Assembly (NCBI GenBank): GCA_009792885.1
Contig: WMCF01000030.1
Location: forward strand, 6,050,119 to 6,114,118
From: Eremophila alpestris peregrina
Taxonomy: Eukaryota > Chordata > Aves > Passeriformes > Alaudidae
Direction of reading: 5' to 3'
DNA length: 64,000 nt
In this document: positions 1 through 12,716 of the stretch, in pieces
How positions within the stretch are numbered: position 1 is the first letter of the stretch
Layout of the letters: the number at the start of each line of letters is the position of its first letter
Made by a program: the position numbers and the translations under genes
Notes under the pieces: generated by a model
Databases searched by the model: none
The model's input: only the letters and a program-made list of their open reading frames with translations
Told to the model about the DNA's origin: nothing

Positions 1-235
1 TGACTATTATTAGTTTTAATACGTGTTCCAGTGACAACATCTTAGCTGAAATAACCCAGGGACAGAAAATCAGACAAAGGGATTTTATCCTCCCTTGTGT
101 TTATCTTGCTGTTACATTTATGGACAGAAATCCAGTTTGCTTGATTAAATTGACTGAGGTACTTTAGTTGCTTAATGTGACAGAGTTCACATTACATCTA
201 TTTTTATTACCCTGAATCAGCAATGTAATTTAGAT

Positions 236-291
236 CCCTTAGCTTTGCTCTGCTTTGCCTTCCTTTGCTTTGCCTTCTCCTCTCTGAGGGA
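236..291 (+). repeat. Pyrimidine-rich low-complexity patch
   Basis: An imperfect repetition of TTTGC/CCTTC-type units, with CTTTGC recurring several times and almost no A. It is a degenerate simple repeat with no coding potential. Confidence 0.6.
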
Positions 292-354
292 ATATTCTCT
301 GTTTCAAAGGTGTTTCCCACATCTTCATTAGTGTTTCAAGATCATTACTAGCTC

Positions 355-401
355 ACTCAGCTGTGAGTAAGCTGAGTAAGCTGAGTACTCAGCTGTGAGT
401 A
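355..401 (+). repeat. Short local duplication
   Basis: The 15-mer ACTCAGCTGTGAGTA occurs at 355-369 and again, identical, at 387-401. Between them GCTGAGTAA is repeated in tandem (371-387). It looks like a small replication-slippage product. Confidence 0.75.
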
Positions 402-549
402 CGCCTGCCCATCACTCATCACCTTTCAAGATGACACTGGCCTTAGTGTAATTTATTTCCCTTCCCTAAAATTTTCTTCAGTTTTAGTTCCTATGTATTT
501 CTGGGTTTAATTACATTTTCCTATGAGCTGTGGCTGTACTTGGCCTAGC

Positions 550-1077
550 TGAGGTCTGACTGGTATGAAGTTAACTGGTTTTCATAGCAACTCTTAGGAT
601 GCTGTGATTTGGAATTTTGACTGAGTGTGGCGAATGCACCCATGTGTCACCTGGTGCTGTGCAGTGCTACCACATGGTCATGGCTTTATGTGGCTCTCTC
701 TGCCTGCCCCCCAGGGTGAACAGGTGAGAAGCTGAAAGGCAACACGGACAGAAGAGCTGACCCAAGGGAGCTGATCTGAACTTGCTGAGCAACAACCACT
801 GAGAGAGAGTTGGGGCTTTCTTCCAAGTTAGCCATTCCTCAGCCTGGCTGGGCATCGATTTTCAAATGGGAAGATGTTGAGTGACTGCCTTTGCCCCACT
901 TCTCCCCACTTCCCATTTCCATCACTTATTAACTACTTTATCTCAAATCAGAAGAGCTTTTTCTTCACTTTTGCACTTTCTATTCCCTCCCCCTTCCCAC
1001 TGAGGGAAGAGGTAAAGTGAGTGACTGAGTGAGTGACTCTGTGGGTGCTTAGCTGCTGGCTGGAGGAAACCCACAAT
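550..1077 (+). mobile_element. Diverged full-length ERVL-like solo LTR, family A
   Basis: This 528-bp segment aligns by eye, in the opposite orientation, with the LTRs at 4638-5229 and 17950-18514. The 5' end (TGAGGTCTGACTGG, then AAGTTAACTGGTTTTCATAG) matches the reverse complement of their 3' plus-strand ends. The 3' part has the stretch ATTAACTACTTTATCTCAAA, corresponding to the poly(A)-signal region of the family, and ends GCTTAGCTGCTGGCTGGAGG plus AAACCCACA. No target duplication is visible at the ends. Mismatches and gaps are numerous, so it is probably the oldest copy here. No internal retroviral sequence flanks it. The ERVL assignment comes from memory of bird LTRs. Confidence 0.7.
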
Positions 1078-4000
1078 AATGCACACAAGTCCTAAAACTT
1101 TTAATATTTCTTCTTTGTGCAAAAGTAGATAACTAATAACATTATATGAGTTACCCTGCTCTCCACATTCTCTCTCCACATTCTTAACTCTTGGTCCACC
1201 CCTAGCATGATATAATTTAAAAATATTTCTCAGTGTATCTGCAATTTAAACATAACATCCTTTAGAACATGTACACATAAAAGCAAATGTTAATGGCCTT
1301 AATTTACAAATATAAGAAGAAAAAAATTTTCTACTGTGAGAAACTAGCCCAAGTACTGACAGCAGATATACAACATAATTCAGTCAGACATCAACAACAT
1401 GAAAGCAGTATAGCACCTGGGCCTTTTTCTACAAGTTGCATCCTAAATGACACTAAATCCAGGAAGATAGTGAAAGTCAGTTTGCATTTATCAATGGGAT
1501 CGTATTACACGGAATGCATTCCATATTAATTTTGTGTCCACATGTAGAAAAAATAAATCATTATTAAAAAGATAAAGTTTTTATTCACCCATCATGGAAA
1601 TGATCTGAAGTTTATCCAAACTAAAAAGGAAATCTTTATTGATTGTAATTAGTCTAAGGGAAACTAAGTATAAACTGGACCAAAGATGTAATCAATCTCT
1701 TGCCTTAAACATTAGTTAATAGTGAAAGCTCAGAGAAATTTACAGAGAAGAACAAGTGAAAGTAGCAGCCCCACTGTATTCTTCTACCTCTAGAATTTTC
1801 TGAACTAGTTCAACAACCATGATTTTTTTCTGTCCCCTTCTGATTTTTTATGCCAGTGCTTATTATTCACAGCTTTCCACAGCAAGGGTCCTGCAGATCA
1901 GCCACATATTGCATGAAATGTAATTCACATGTTCTGGAATTACCCTCCGCTAATTTCTTGTGATATTTACACTACCAGTACAGGAATAAGAGTTGAACAA
2001 TCACTGTCTTTCAATTTTCTGGTATGATAAGTTCCATGAGTATTTCAGATTCCCATCAATAATCACTTGGTATTTTCTTCTGAGAAAATTCTCAGTCAAT
2101 CCCTTCATTAAATCTATGTCTTATCACTCTTCTCCAGACTTTTTGCATTTTTACTTTAGTAAAAGGTATGAGATAGGAGTTATTGAAACATGAGTGAGCA
2201 TTGAGAACTGTGTTCTCCCTTCAGTCACATAGTCTAATTTACCTGTCAGAACAAGCAGAGGCTTGTCTCTCATGCCAACTCATATTTCCTATACTTAGTA
2301 TATATATTAAAGAGCTGCCTAATAGTGTAGGAAAATTGGAAATGTTCCTGACAGTTATTTCCTTAATACTTTAAAGTATTATTCTTTTTTTTATTTTCTT
2401 TTTTAGAGAAGTACAGCAATATTCATTGCTGTTCACAGGGCCTTGAAAATGGGTTAGAAACAATTCCCAGGACAGGTAAATTGTTTTTCTTTGTTCTGAA
2501 GAGAATCCATTAAATTATTACATGAACTCTTAAAAACATCATATTTAGGTTTTTACCTTTTTTTGTCCTCAAACTAAAAATAGTCACTGCACAGACAAAA
2601 GGAATATGCTAATATGAACATTCTTTTATTCTGCTACACTTTGGACTGGAAGCATTCAATCAGTTGTGTTTTCTTAGACAAATAGTAATATATTTATTGG
2701 CGTTAATAAGATACCAATGAGTTATTTATTTGGACTCCTTATGAACGACTTTATCTTGTGTAGATTTTAAATGAGATGCTATTTTCTTTGTTGATTAGAC
2801 TTTTTGCAGCTAAGTTATAAAATGCTGAGAAACTTTTTTATGAAATTATAGCTGTTTTTCAAAGTTTATTTAACTCATTATTTCAAAATTTCATTTTCTA
2901 AATGAGTGAAGTTTGATCTTTTTTCCTTGTTCTTGAGGAGCTGGTTTTGGTGAGGGCTTAAAATAGGATCATTCATTGATTAGATACAAAAACCAATTTA
3001 TTTAAGGGGAGTTATACTTGAAATTGTAAAGTAGTATAGGTTCAGTTTGGTATTAAGAAAATCTTTCAATGACTTTCAGGCAATGTGGTTTTTGTACACA
3101 TTTTCATGTAATTCATAATGTTGCCTCTAAAATTTTAAGAATGAGTAAAAGAGCATCTAACTTCCCTACAAGGGCTAAACTGAACAAAGAGACAAAGAGA
3201 ACCCTACACAGATTAATAAGTACTGTTTTGTTTCTCAGCTGAAAAATTAGTATAGACAAACAATGAATAGAAGCATATAATGGTAGCCAGTAGATCCTAC
3301 TCTAGGGAGCTGCACAACTGCATTCATGGAAATGAAACATTCTGTTATAACTTGCTGACCTGAATTAGACTGATATTCACTTTAAACAGGTAAACAACAA
3401 AGACCCTTTGATGGCCCTTTGCCATCATTAAAGAGCAAATTCTGTAGTAGGAGTACAGTTTGAAAGCTTTTTTAACTACACACAACTAGGCAATGAATAT
3501 TGAAATAATGTGTTGGAATTCACTTCTCTTAAGAGAAGTTTGATATATCTCAATTTTTTACAGATTTTCTACTGAAATCTCAGATTTGTATATTGCATTG
3601 AATGTGAGCTTCTTAATTTTTTTACAGGCAAAACACATCTATTGGTCACCTGAAAACATCTACCTTGGTTTAAAATTGTTTACATGGATTTTCTTCTAGT
3701 ATTGTAAATTTAACTAGATAAAAGTCTTTTCTATTTCATCACTGCATTTGTTGTTAGATATAGCATTCTCCGACAGATCATTTATGTACTTATTTTAAAT
3801 TAATACAAAGTCTAATTTTTTATAAATTTACTTAAGACACAAATAATTTTAGCTGTCTTAAATTGTCTTTAATTTTATATACATTGATTACAATTTTTTT
3901 TTCAAATTTCCACTTTCTTATAATTTATAAATAATTTTTATAAGTAATCCTTATACTGTTATTTATTGTTCTTTGAAAAGGCAACATTTAAAAGCAATCA

Positions 4001-4637
4001 TAATTCCAGTATAACTTTTCATCATTACAAGATCAAGCTTATCTCCCCTTTCCTTCTCTTTGGCTTGCCAACCTTTTGAGGGTTGAGCTAAATTTCTTCT
4101 TTGTTACAACAGTGTCGCATTTATATTTCCAAGTTTGGCACGGGAATACTGGCTGACTCAGATTTTTAGGTCCCACACCTAGTGTCTGACTGTGTCCTAA
4201 GGACAGAACAGATAATTTGGTTTTTTACCCTTGCCAGAATGTGCTGTACATGGGGTGTCTGTACTGTTCTGCAGACAATCAGCAGTGCTTTGGCCGTGAA
4301 ACAAGTTGATAACATCACCATCTGTTTTGCCAACTTTCAGTTTTCCCTTACATTTCAGACTGCTGATTCTAGGTCTTTGTCAACTAAAGTGAATCCTTCC
4401 CTTCTATTTCTCTGGCATGAATAGGATTATTTGTCAGAGAATACTAATGACACAAAAGTGTTTGGATGGACAGTGCACCTCCCATGGGCACTCCAGAAAG
4501 CTTTTGAAAACATTATCCTCAGTGAACATAAATACCAGGGTAATGGTATAATTTGTAAATTACATACTGTGACACCTCATGGACCTGTCTGTGGACAAAA
4601 AGTTCCGCAGGTGAAAAACCTTGACAATTTTACTTGG
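1078..4637. other. Unique AT-rich non-coding sequence
   Basis: I see no gene or recognisable mobile element in these 3.6 kb. Open frames are short (the longest is 97 codons, 4431-4724) and have the composition of chance frames in AT-rich DNA. Confidence 0.55.
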
Positions 4638-5229
4638 TGCCATGGTTTCATCCCAGCCAGCAACCAAGCACCACGCAGACACTTGCTCACTTCCCCACCA
4701 GCAGGATCATGGAGAGAATTGTAAAGATAAAAGTGAACATATACATTGAGATGAAGACATTTTAATAGAAGAAGCAATAGTTTTGCATACAAGCAAAGAA
4801 AAACGAAGAATTAATTCACTGCTTCTAATGGGCAGGCAGATATTCAGCCATCTCAGGAGTGTCCATTGTGTGTAACAGTGACTTGGGAAGACAAACGTCA
4901 CCACTCCAAACATCCCCTTACTTCTTCCTCTTCTCTCAGCTTTATATGCTGAGCATGATGTCATATAGTCTGGAGTACACTTTTGGTCAGTTTGGGTCAC
5001 CTGTCCTGGTTGAGTCTCCTCCCAACCTCCCATGCACTCACAACCTCCTTGATACTGTGGCTATAAGAAAAGAAGAAAAGGCCTTGTCTGCGTAAGTCCT
5101 GCTCAGCAATAACAAAAACATCTTTGTATTATCAAGCCTATTGTTGTTAATTTGTTCAGCACAAATCCAAATCCAGTCCTACACCAGCTGCTGGGAAGAA
5201 AATTAACTCTATCTCAACCAAAACCAGCA
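4638..5229 (-). mobile_element. ERVL-like solo LTR, family A
   Basis: A 592-bp solo LTR in minus orientation. Read on the minus strand it starts TGCTGGTTTTGG and ends near CCATGGCA. It carries a TATA-like box (CATATAAAGC; plus 4941-4947) preceded by an ATGACATCATGCT-like segment, and the poly(A) signal ATTAAA (plus 4761-4766). That order fits an LTR's U3, R and U5. It shares its layout and many exact words with 17950-18514 (GGAAGACAAAC, GCTGAGCATGATG, AAACATC). I could not find a clear 5-bp target duplication. Open frames across it (108 codons on minus, 78 on plus) are incidental. No PBS or gag/pol remnant adjoins it. Confidence 0.85.
4941..4947 (-). promoter_or_regulatory. TATA box of LTR at 4638-5229
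   Basis: TATATAAA-type box on the minus strand, placed mid-LTR upstream of the ATTAAA poly(A) signal. It is the core promoter position expected for a retroviral LTR. Whether it is active cannot be judged from sequence. Confidence 0.55.
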
Positions 5230-6125
5230 GGAATGACGAACAGAAAATAGTGATTTTATGAAGTTGGAAGCAGAGGAGCAAAAAAGGATCAACAGGCTTT
5301 TAAAAAATCTTCAAAGAAATATTGGGAGTGAAAATCATTTACACATGTGGTGAAGACATGGGGATGTGGCACAGAGGGGTTTAAAATGGAGGTAGAATAT
5401 ATAATTCATTTGTATTTGAAATAAAATTGTTATCAGCAACAGACTTTTGGCTGACATTTTATATTATATCACAACTTGTGATGTCCTTAATATGTAAGTA
5501 TGGCATTACAACTTGTACTGAGCTTGTAAAATGTTTGTGAAGCCACATTTCTTATTATACTCTAATCAAAATATTTTTGCCTCAGTGATATATGGGAAAT
5601 TCTAAACCAAGATGATTTACAGAGTACTTAAAGATGTTTTCTGGAGGAAATATTTTAAAAACCCCATGTATTATATATCACATACTGCTTTCATTCATTT
5701 AAACCACTGAATGAAATATAGAGAATTTATATAAAATCACCAGAAGACTATGCTTAATGTGAATGAGATAGTCTGTTTCCCCATCTCACAGTCACTTCAC
5801 GTTTAGAGAGTTTTCAGAGATAGACTGTGAATTAGAAAGATCTGTAGTATAGACAATAATCTATGTAAAATTATATTAAAACTTCTTTATATCTTTCTAA
5901 ATAAGCTCTGATATTCAATAATAGAAATCCTAATAGGAAAAGACAAGACCAGCCCAATGATCCAATTCAGTAAGTTTTAGAGTTCATCATCAGAAAGTCC
6001 TTCCTCTAGAAAGAAGAACACCTCTCCACTGAAGCTGCACTCAGGGAATTCCTAATTTACAAAGAGGCACTATTGTACCATTTTGGGGCAAAGTTAAACA
6101 ATTGTGAGCAACTGAACACATAAAT

Positions 6126-6142
6126 ACACACACACACACACA
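6126..6142 (+). repeat. (CA)n microsatellite
   Basis: About eight uninterrupted CA units. It is short and of the common vertebrate type. Confidence 0.9.
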
Positions 6143-6316
6143 AAGGTACATTGTTTGAGCAAATTAATTAGGAAAGTATACGGCTAGAAAGTTTAGAAGA
6201 AATTAATTTCAGGCACAATTTTTCCCTTTGTTCTGCATATTAAAAATATCCAGATAATATTTATTGTAACAAAACTACTGTCTAAACAACCTCACTTATT
6301 TCCTTCTAAGATTAAC

Positions 6317-6515
6317 CTGTAAGTACAGCTGGGAATATCCCACTGCCTCTGCTATTTTTTGTTGTGGCTCTAGCTCCTCTGAGGAGGAAACATTTCTCCC
6401 AGTTCCCACGGAACGTAACCCCAGATAGCCTGAGATCATAGGCTGAATAAACATTAATTTCAAAATTATAATATATTGCAGATGATGGACAGAGGATCCT
6501 GCTAAGATAGTTGTC
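6317..6515 (-). CDS. Possible internal exon, unverified
   Basis: On the minus strand a strong 3' splice-like site (a TCTTTTTTGTTTCAG tract) opens at 6515 and a moderate 5' site (CTTACAG then gttaat) closes at 6317. The 199-nt segment is open in two frames for 66 codons. One frame gives peptides such as SSSEELEPQQKIAEAVGYSQ; the other includes LSGVTFRGNWEKCFLLRG. The frame that starts at a codon boundary would join in phase with the candidate at 22790-22855 on the same strand. I recognise neither peptide. AG and GT dinucleotides are frequent, so chance is a serious alternative. Confidence 0.15.
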
Positions 6516-8387
6516 CTGAAACAAAAAAGACAACTCTTAAAGGCACACATACTTTGGTTCTAACCCAGCTGGTTCAACAAGCTAAGAAGCTGTTTGGTTT
6601 CTTGTATAGTCACTGTTGATGCAAAATATTCTTTCTTTAAATACATCTCTGAACAGGGGATGAGATTTTTCTTAAGGCTTGTGAGATCACCACCTAGACT
6701 GAAACTTCTCCCCAAATGCTTTATGTTTTTCTTATATTTGATGCTTAATCAAGCTATCCATTTTTGACACTAAATATTGACTTTTACTAGACAGACTGTC
6801 TCCTGATATGGTCAGGTAGAGCCATCTCCTAGCTGGAGAGTAAACACAGCATTGTGTAATGGCCTGGAGATTAGTCTCCTTAAATCTGGTAGAAGGGTAG
6901 GGGTTCTGGAAGGAAAAATTCATAAATTTGAAAAATACTTTGATGTTTTATGTGACAGCCTATTTACATCCGTGTGCAGCTGCTATAACATGAGACCTGT
7001 TAAAAGTACTTGAATGGATGAAGCAGGATTCCTATTTTGCTGCCAAGAAAGTTGAAAATGTCAGCTCTAAAAATTTTATGGTTTCCTATCCTTTTTAGTA
7101 TTTGCTTTGTTTTGGTTCATAATACAGTTCCAAGCAGGAACAGATTTAAAGCTACTCCATTGTGTATTTTTGTTCTTTTCTGCCTTTTAAAATGAGACTT
7201 TAATTTCCTAGATTTCAGCAGTTTCCCAGCTCATCACAAAATGATGTTCCATTACTTTCTTTTTCACAGGATGATGACTGAGAAAAGAGAGGTGATAACT
7301 GCTTGGTGCTGGCTAATCAGAACTAAACTACAGCTGAGTTGATCATGAAATCTGTGCAGCAGCAGAGGAATAATATGTAAGGGAATTCTATGGTGATCTG
7401 TAGTTAAAAAGAAATCACATTTTCAGCATTTTGTGCTCAACATGGATATGTTTCATAGAGCATCACACTGAGCACAGCCACATGGTATGACTCCAGTTTT
7501 TAGCATGCTTTTATGATGAAGGGAATGCTGTGTCAGTCATGTAAATTTTTGGTATAGAAAATAACTTCCAGTTAATGAGAAATTTTCATTTGCTTGAATT
7601 TTTGTGATCAACCCAAAAGTTTCATTAGCAGATGTATTTCAAATATTTGGTATAAAAATATATTTTTATGCTTAAAGTCTGATCCAAAAAAAGAAAATCT
7701 ATGGGTATTCAACTTTTGTTCTTCTCTTCTTGCATCCTTATGTTCTTCAGGGTCAGGACAGTGTCTGGGGTTGTCTCAATAGTGCTTATATATTTGGTGA
7801 TAAGTTTCCTGTTCTTCTGATACCTCTAGATCTTAACAAAACATCCATAGAATCCTTTAGTAAGAGAAAAAGAGTAAGCTTTTGTTCTTTGCCTCCAGAG
7901 TATGATTAGAATTTTATGAGTATTGTACTACTAAAACCTCAGACACTGTTTCTGATCTCCTGGGCCTTCCTGACTGACTTGCTCAGTCAGTCAGAGCAGG
8001 GTTTCCACAGTCTTTACTTCTGAGAGCTCAGTTTTACAAAACTGCACTAAACAATCAGCCCAAAGCTTAGAAATTGTAAATGTGTTATTTCCAGATTTTT
8101 TTTTTCATTTTGCAATTTGCATTTAATCCATCTGTGCTTGCACAAATTCAGTTCAGGATACAAATGAAGATGAAACCCCAAAATAATTAAATAAATAATA
8201 CTCTTGCATTTTTCATGCCTTGACAATGATTATTCATAGAACACTTCAGATATCATAATTCTTGCACTGGTATTGTATTCTCTCTGTAAATTATTATTAG
8301 CACAAGCTACCTGTGTCCAATGAGACCTGCTGAAATTCACATAGTTAATAAAGCTAATGTATGTCATTATATATAAATGTGATGACT

Positions 8388-8526
8388 ACCACCCAGCTGC
8401 TCTCTCACTGCCACTCCCCAACAAGACAGAGGGAGAAAATAAGATGAAAAAGCTCATGGGTCAAGACAAAGATGGAGAGATCAGCCATGAAACATGGTCA
8501 TGTGCATGACAGACTCATCTTGGGAA
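8388..8526 (-). mobile_element. LTR end fragment
   Basis: A roughly 140-bp relic carrying words of bird ERV LTR 3' regions in antisense: CACCCAGCTGCTCTCTCACT, GGGAGAAAATAAGATG, AAGCTCATGGGTCAAGACAA and CAGACTCATCTTGGG. The AGCTCATGGGT(C/T)GAGA motif is shared with the family A LTRs (compare AACTCATGGGCTGAGACAAA at 18051), but the flanks differ, so it is a related family. It is cut off where the CR1 at 8531 begins. Confidence 0.55.
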
Positions 8527-8530
8527 AAAG

Positions 8531-9468
8531 CTGAGTGGAGTTGTTGTGCAGGAGCGGTGATCCTCAGGGCTGGGCCTTGGGACCAGCACTGTTTAACATC
8601 TTTGTCAGCAGTACCGACAGTGGGATTGAGTGCACCTTCAGCACCTTCACTGACAGCTGTGTGGTGAGGCTGACACACTGGAGGGAAGGGCTGGTATCCA
8701 GAGGGACCTGGACAAGCCTGAGAGGTGAGCCTGTATCAACCTTGCAAAGTTTAAAAAAGGCCAAATGCAAGGTCCTGCAGATGGGTTTGTGCAATCCAAG
8801 CACAAAACACAGGCTAGACAGAGAATGAATTGAAAGCAGATCTGAAAAGAAAAATTTGTGGTTGTTGGTTGAGAAGGTCAACATGACCTGGCAGTGTGCA
8901 CTTGCAGCCTAGAATGCCAACCATATTCAGAACTGCTGCATAAGCAGCATGTCAAGAGATCAAAAATGGTGATACTGTCCCTCTTCTTCAGCTGTGGGGT
9001 CCTCAAAACAAGAAAGATGTGAACCTGTTGGAGCAAGTTCAGAGGAGGGCCACAAAGACTATAAGAGGTCTGGAGGAACTCTTCTATGAAGACAGCTTGA
9101 GAGAGCTGGTTGTTCAGCCTGGAGAAGAGGGGAGGAGACTTGTAGCACCTTTCGATACCTTGTAGTATCTAAAGGATCTACAAGAGCTGGAGAGGGATTT
9201 TTACAAGGACATGTAAGGGTTAATGGCTTTAAACTGACAGTGGACCATTTCAGATTAGCTATTAGGAAGAAAGTCTTAACTTTGAGGGCCATGAGGCATT
9301 AGAACAGGTTGCTCAGAGTTGTGGAAGTCCCAACCCTGGAAGTATTCAAGGCCTGGTTGGATGGGGTTTTGAGCCGCTTGATATATTAGAACGTATCCCT
9401 GCCTGTGGAGAGGGGTTTGGAAATAAAAGCTCTCCAGGATCCCTTCTGACCCAAACCATTCTATGCTT
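8531..9468 (+). mobile_element. CR1 LINE, 5'-truncated, plus strand
   Basis: This holds the end of the CR1 ORF2 reverse transcriptase domain, the C-terminal region and the 3' UTR. Near 8560-8660 the frame reads LGPALFNIFVSSTDSGIECT, matching the conserved CR1 segment around LGPVLFNIFINDL. The catalytic-type FADD box, expected just downstream, reads FTDS, so the enzyme is dead. Frameshifts and stops break the rest. Further words typical of CR1 are CAGAGGAGGGCCACAAAGA, CAGCCTGGAGAAGAGG and GGTTGGATGGGGTTTTGAG. It ends AAACCATTCTATG, the first unit of the usual 3' tail. Substitution is heavy, so the copy is old. Confidence 0.9.
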
Positions 9469-10883
9469 ATAAGATGCTATGTATTGAACATCTCACATTG
9501 CTCCCAGACATTTCAGTTGAACAAAGCTCTTCTGTTTAGTCAGGTGATGTATAAGTCTGTCATTTGCAGTTCCAATACCTACAGTGGCTATATGTTTTAT
9601 CTTGGATGAAATGGATAATCATCCAGAGGTATTTAATTGTTTCTATTGATTAAAATGGGGACATTAGTTTAATCACTGGGTAGAGTGCAAATCATAAGTT
9701 CAGTTTTCCTGGGTTGTTCCCATTGTTTATTCTTTTTTAGTTTACTCTCTTAAAAACAAAACAAAACCAAGACAAAAACCAACAAGACAAAGCCTTTTAT
9801 TGAGTCAGGCCTAGAGTAAAATCTTTAAATATTGCATTTAAAAACTATTGCTCTAACTATTGCAGTGCCAAAAGAGGAAAAAAATCTGTCTATGTGTTTC
9901 TGTTACTTGTCTGAAAAGGGAGAAGAAAGAAAACTATTATCATCAAAAGCACCAAGATCTCAGCTGGTGATCTGAAACAATAACAAACACATTATACTTG
10001 AGCAGGAAACAGCAGCATTTCATTCAATAGTTTCCAAAATTATATGTTAAGAATTTTGAACTTTCTTTTTTCCCTGGTTTAATTGAAGACAAAATATTAA
10101 CAGATAAGTCCATGAGATAATATGTGGGCTTTTTATTCCTTAACCAACAGGCATTTGTTGCTGAAAACAAATTTGTTACAACACAGCAAAGTTCCTGCTC
10201 AATCCATACAGTGCAGTGCCCTCCACTGTGAGCAAATAAATGGTATGTGTGAAAGATAATTAGATAGTGGCTTGGAAATAATATTATATCATCACAGCAG
10301 AGAGTCACAGGTCATGCCCATACTGTGCAACAGAGGGAAGTGCAGACTTCCTTAACTGGCCCTGACTGATTCAGCTCTGCAGCAAGCAGCAGGAAAGTTA
10401 AACCCAAGCTGTATTCTGTTTGGGTTGATTAATCATGCTAACAGGGATATAGTGTTACTGGGATTGAATCATAAAAACATGCTGGGAGTTATGCTGCACC
10501 ATGGAGAAATGATTGTTTGAGCCAATGAGAATGAATATCTCTATCAAAATATTGTATTCTGCAGCAAAGTCTTTGTAAGTTTCAAAAGGGACTTTTCCCA
10601 GGATTTGTTTTATTGCAACAAAATAGATTTAGGTTGGTTCTTTCTTTTTCAGGAGGAATTATATGGGTGTTCTTATTAAAATAAATTTAAGAATCTCTTA
10701 ACTGGAAGTGAATTTTGGAATAATCCAATCATTGTTTCTTCAAATTTTAGTGTTTCTTGTGATAATGTGATTTTATTTTGTTTTGAATAAACTGTATTCT
10801 GATGCTGCCATAAATCCTCTTAGATTTCAGGGCTTTAATATGACACAATTTTCAAAAATGAGTCAGTTATATTTCAAGTAGGT
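9469..10883. other. Unique non-coding sequence
   Basis: AT-rich sequence between two CR1 copies, with an A-rich low-complexity patch near 9755-9795. No gene or element is recognised. An open frame of 94 codons at 10024-10308 (minus) has no recognisable motif. Confidence 0.55.
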
Positions 10884-11840
10884 ATAGAATTATTGAATCT
10901 TTGTAAAAGTTGGAAAAGTAAGATCACAGAGTGCAACCTCTCACTGAGCATTGCATTGCCCAGTAAACCACAGCTCTAAGTGCCGTGTTCAGTCGTATCT
11001 TGACTACTTCTAGAAAAAGTGACCTTCCTTGGTGGCTCACTACAAAGCTTAACCACACTTCCAATGAAAAAATTTTTTCCTAATATCTAATCAAAACCTA
11101 CCCTGGTACAGGCTGAGGATTGATTTCCTCTCATCCTGTAACTTGTTACCTGGAAGAAGAGACTGACATCTTTTCAGGTAGGTGCAGAGAGTGATGCAGC
11201 CTCTCCTGAGCCTCCTTTTCTCCAGGTTAAATAACTCCAGAGACCTCAGCTGCTCTTCCTAAAACTTACTCTCTGGAGACTTTTTACTTTATTGCTGTTC
11301 TTTCAATACAGTCCAGAGCTTCAACGTTTTTTCTTGCTGTGAGGGTCCCAAAAATGGTACAAAGTATTTGAGGTATGACCTCACCAAATACAGGGGGATG
11401 ATCGTGGCCCTTGTCTGCTGGTTACACATTTGCTGATAGAAGCCAGGCCGCCGCTGGCCTCCTTGGCCACCTGGGCACACGCTGGCTCGTGTTCAGCTGC
11501 TCTCGTTCAGCCCTCCCAGGTCCTTTTCTGCTGGGCCACTTTCCAGCCACTCTGCCCCCAGCCTCTGCATGGGGTTGTTAGGACGCCAGTGCAGGACCTG
11601 GCACTTGGCCTTGTGGAACCTCAGGTCTGTCCAGAAACCTCTGCAGAGTCTTCCTGTCTTCCACAGGTTGACACTCCCACCCAGCTTGATGTTGTGTGCA
11701 AAGACTGTGGATGTCTTCTATCCCCTCATTTAGGAAGTTGATAAAGATATTTAATGGGACTGGTCCCAGTACTGGGTCCAGGGGAACACATTTGTGACCA
11801 GCCACTAAGTGTATTTAACTCCATTCACCACAACTCTTCA
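10884..11840 (-). mobile_element. CR1 LINE, 5'-truncated, minus strand
   Basis: A long minus-strand CR1. Its 3' end lies at 10884 (TAGAATTATTGAATC, a decayed AGAATCATAGAATC tail). The body gives ORF2 C-terminal pieces such as PVLGPVPLNIFINFLNEGIE and, after a frame break, the conserved ATIIPLYLVRSYLKYFVPF (CR1 consensus is close to [20 protein letters not shown]). The aspartates expected after LNIFINFLNEGIE are lost. The segment from 11440 to 11740 is markedly GC-richer than its surroundings and produces chance frames on both strands (103 codons plus, 75 minus). Confidence 0.9.
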
Positions 11841-12716
11841 GGTGTATTCCCACTTTTCCCAAGTATACTGTTATTTGAAGATTATTTAGCGGAAAAGACA
11901 ATAATTTTCTGGCTTGTCAAAACAAGTTTTGTAGGTAAAGATTTCAAACACACTCCATACTAAATTCCTGAGTCAGAGCAGAACAGTTTTACATTAATTC
12001 AAAAGCTGATTCTCATACATTATCAATTGCTTTAGCTCTCCTTTTCTTGTCAATATTTTGTAAATAGGATAGGAGAGACAGGCAGGTGACTGCAGTCTTG
12101 TGTACTAAACAGAGTAATTTAATTGTGATAATAAAAAGGAAAGGTGAGATATTCTGAGCTTGCACAATACTACTGCTTATAAAATGCCAGATGTGTGCAA
12201 AGCACACTAAATTTTCCTTGTGCCACAATATTTGTTTCAGTTTCTTTAGTAGAATAAAAATGATATATATTTTATAGGCTTATAAATGTGAAACTTTCAT
12301 AGAGTACATTCAGTAAGTTGCCAAATAAATCAGGAACGTAATTTAAAAATGTATGAACAGTTGCCAGCTTTCATATATAAATTCACTTTAAAAAATCTGT
12401 ATATGTCAATATAGTAAGTGAATTAAAGCTGTATGTCTAACCTACAGTCCTCCTAGCTTTTCTGTAAATCTTCATTGTCAGGAAAAACAAACCTCTAGGT
12501 GAAAACTTATGATAATGGAGACTTCTTTGTACAGTAACTTTTTTTTTCTCACTTTGACAGTAGCCACAAAGTGACATACAGGGTCTGAAAATACCACCTG
12601 CATCAATATTTAATGAAGTGTGATTGCTGAGTTTTGCTTGGTGTGCAGTAACAATAAATGTTTCCATTGTAATTTTCAACCTGTATCCACATTTATTAAC
12701 ACAACAGAACATCACA
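11841..12716. other. Unique AT-rich non-coding sequence
   Basis: No gene or mobile element is recognised between the CR1 copy and the (GGGAA)n array. Confidence 0.5.

Larger units (their letters stand above)
1..549. other. Unique non-coding sequence
   Basis: There is no gene, RNA gene or recognisable transposon here. The stretch holds a pyrimidine-rich low-complexity patch (236-291) and a short duplicated motif (355-401), described separately. It ends where an LTR begins. Confidence 0.6.
5230..8387. other. Unique AT-rich non-coding sequence
   Basis: There is no recognised mobile element. The stretch includes a CA microsatellite (6126-6142), one exon-like open segment on the minus strand (6317-6515) and a small palindrome at 7970-7990 (CTGACTGA, 5-nt loop, TCAGTCAG). 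Confidence 0.55.

Noticed and set aside
7970..7990. Palindrome CTGACTGA...TCAGTCAG
   Set aside because: Short perfect stem of simple composition; expected by chance in 64 kb.
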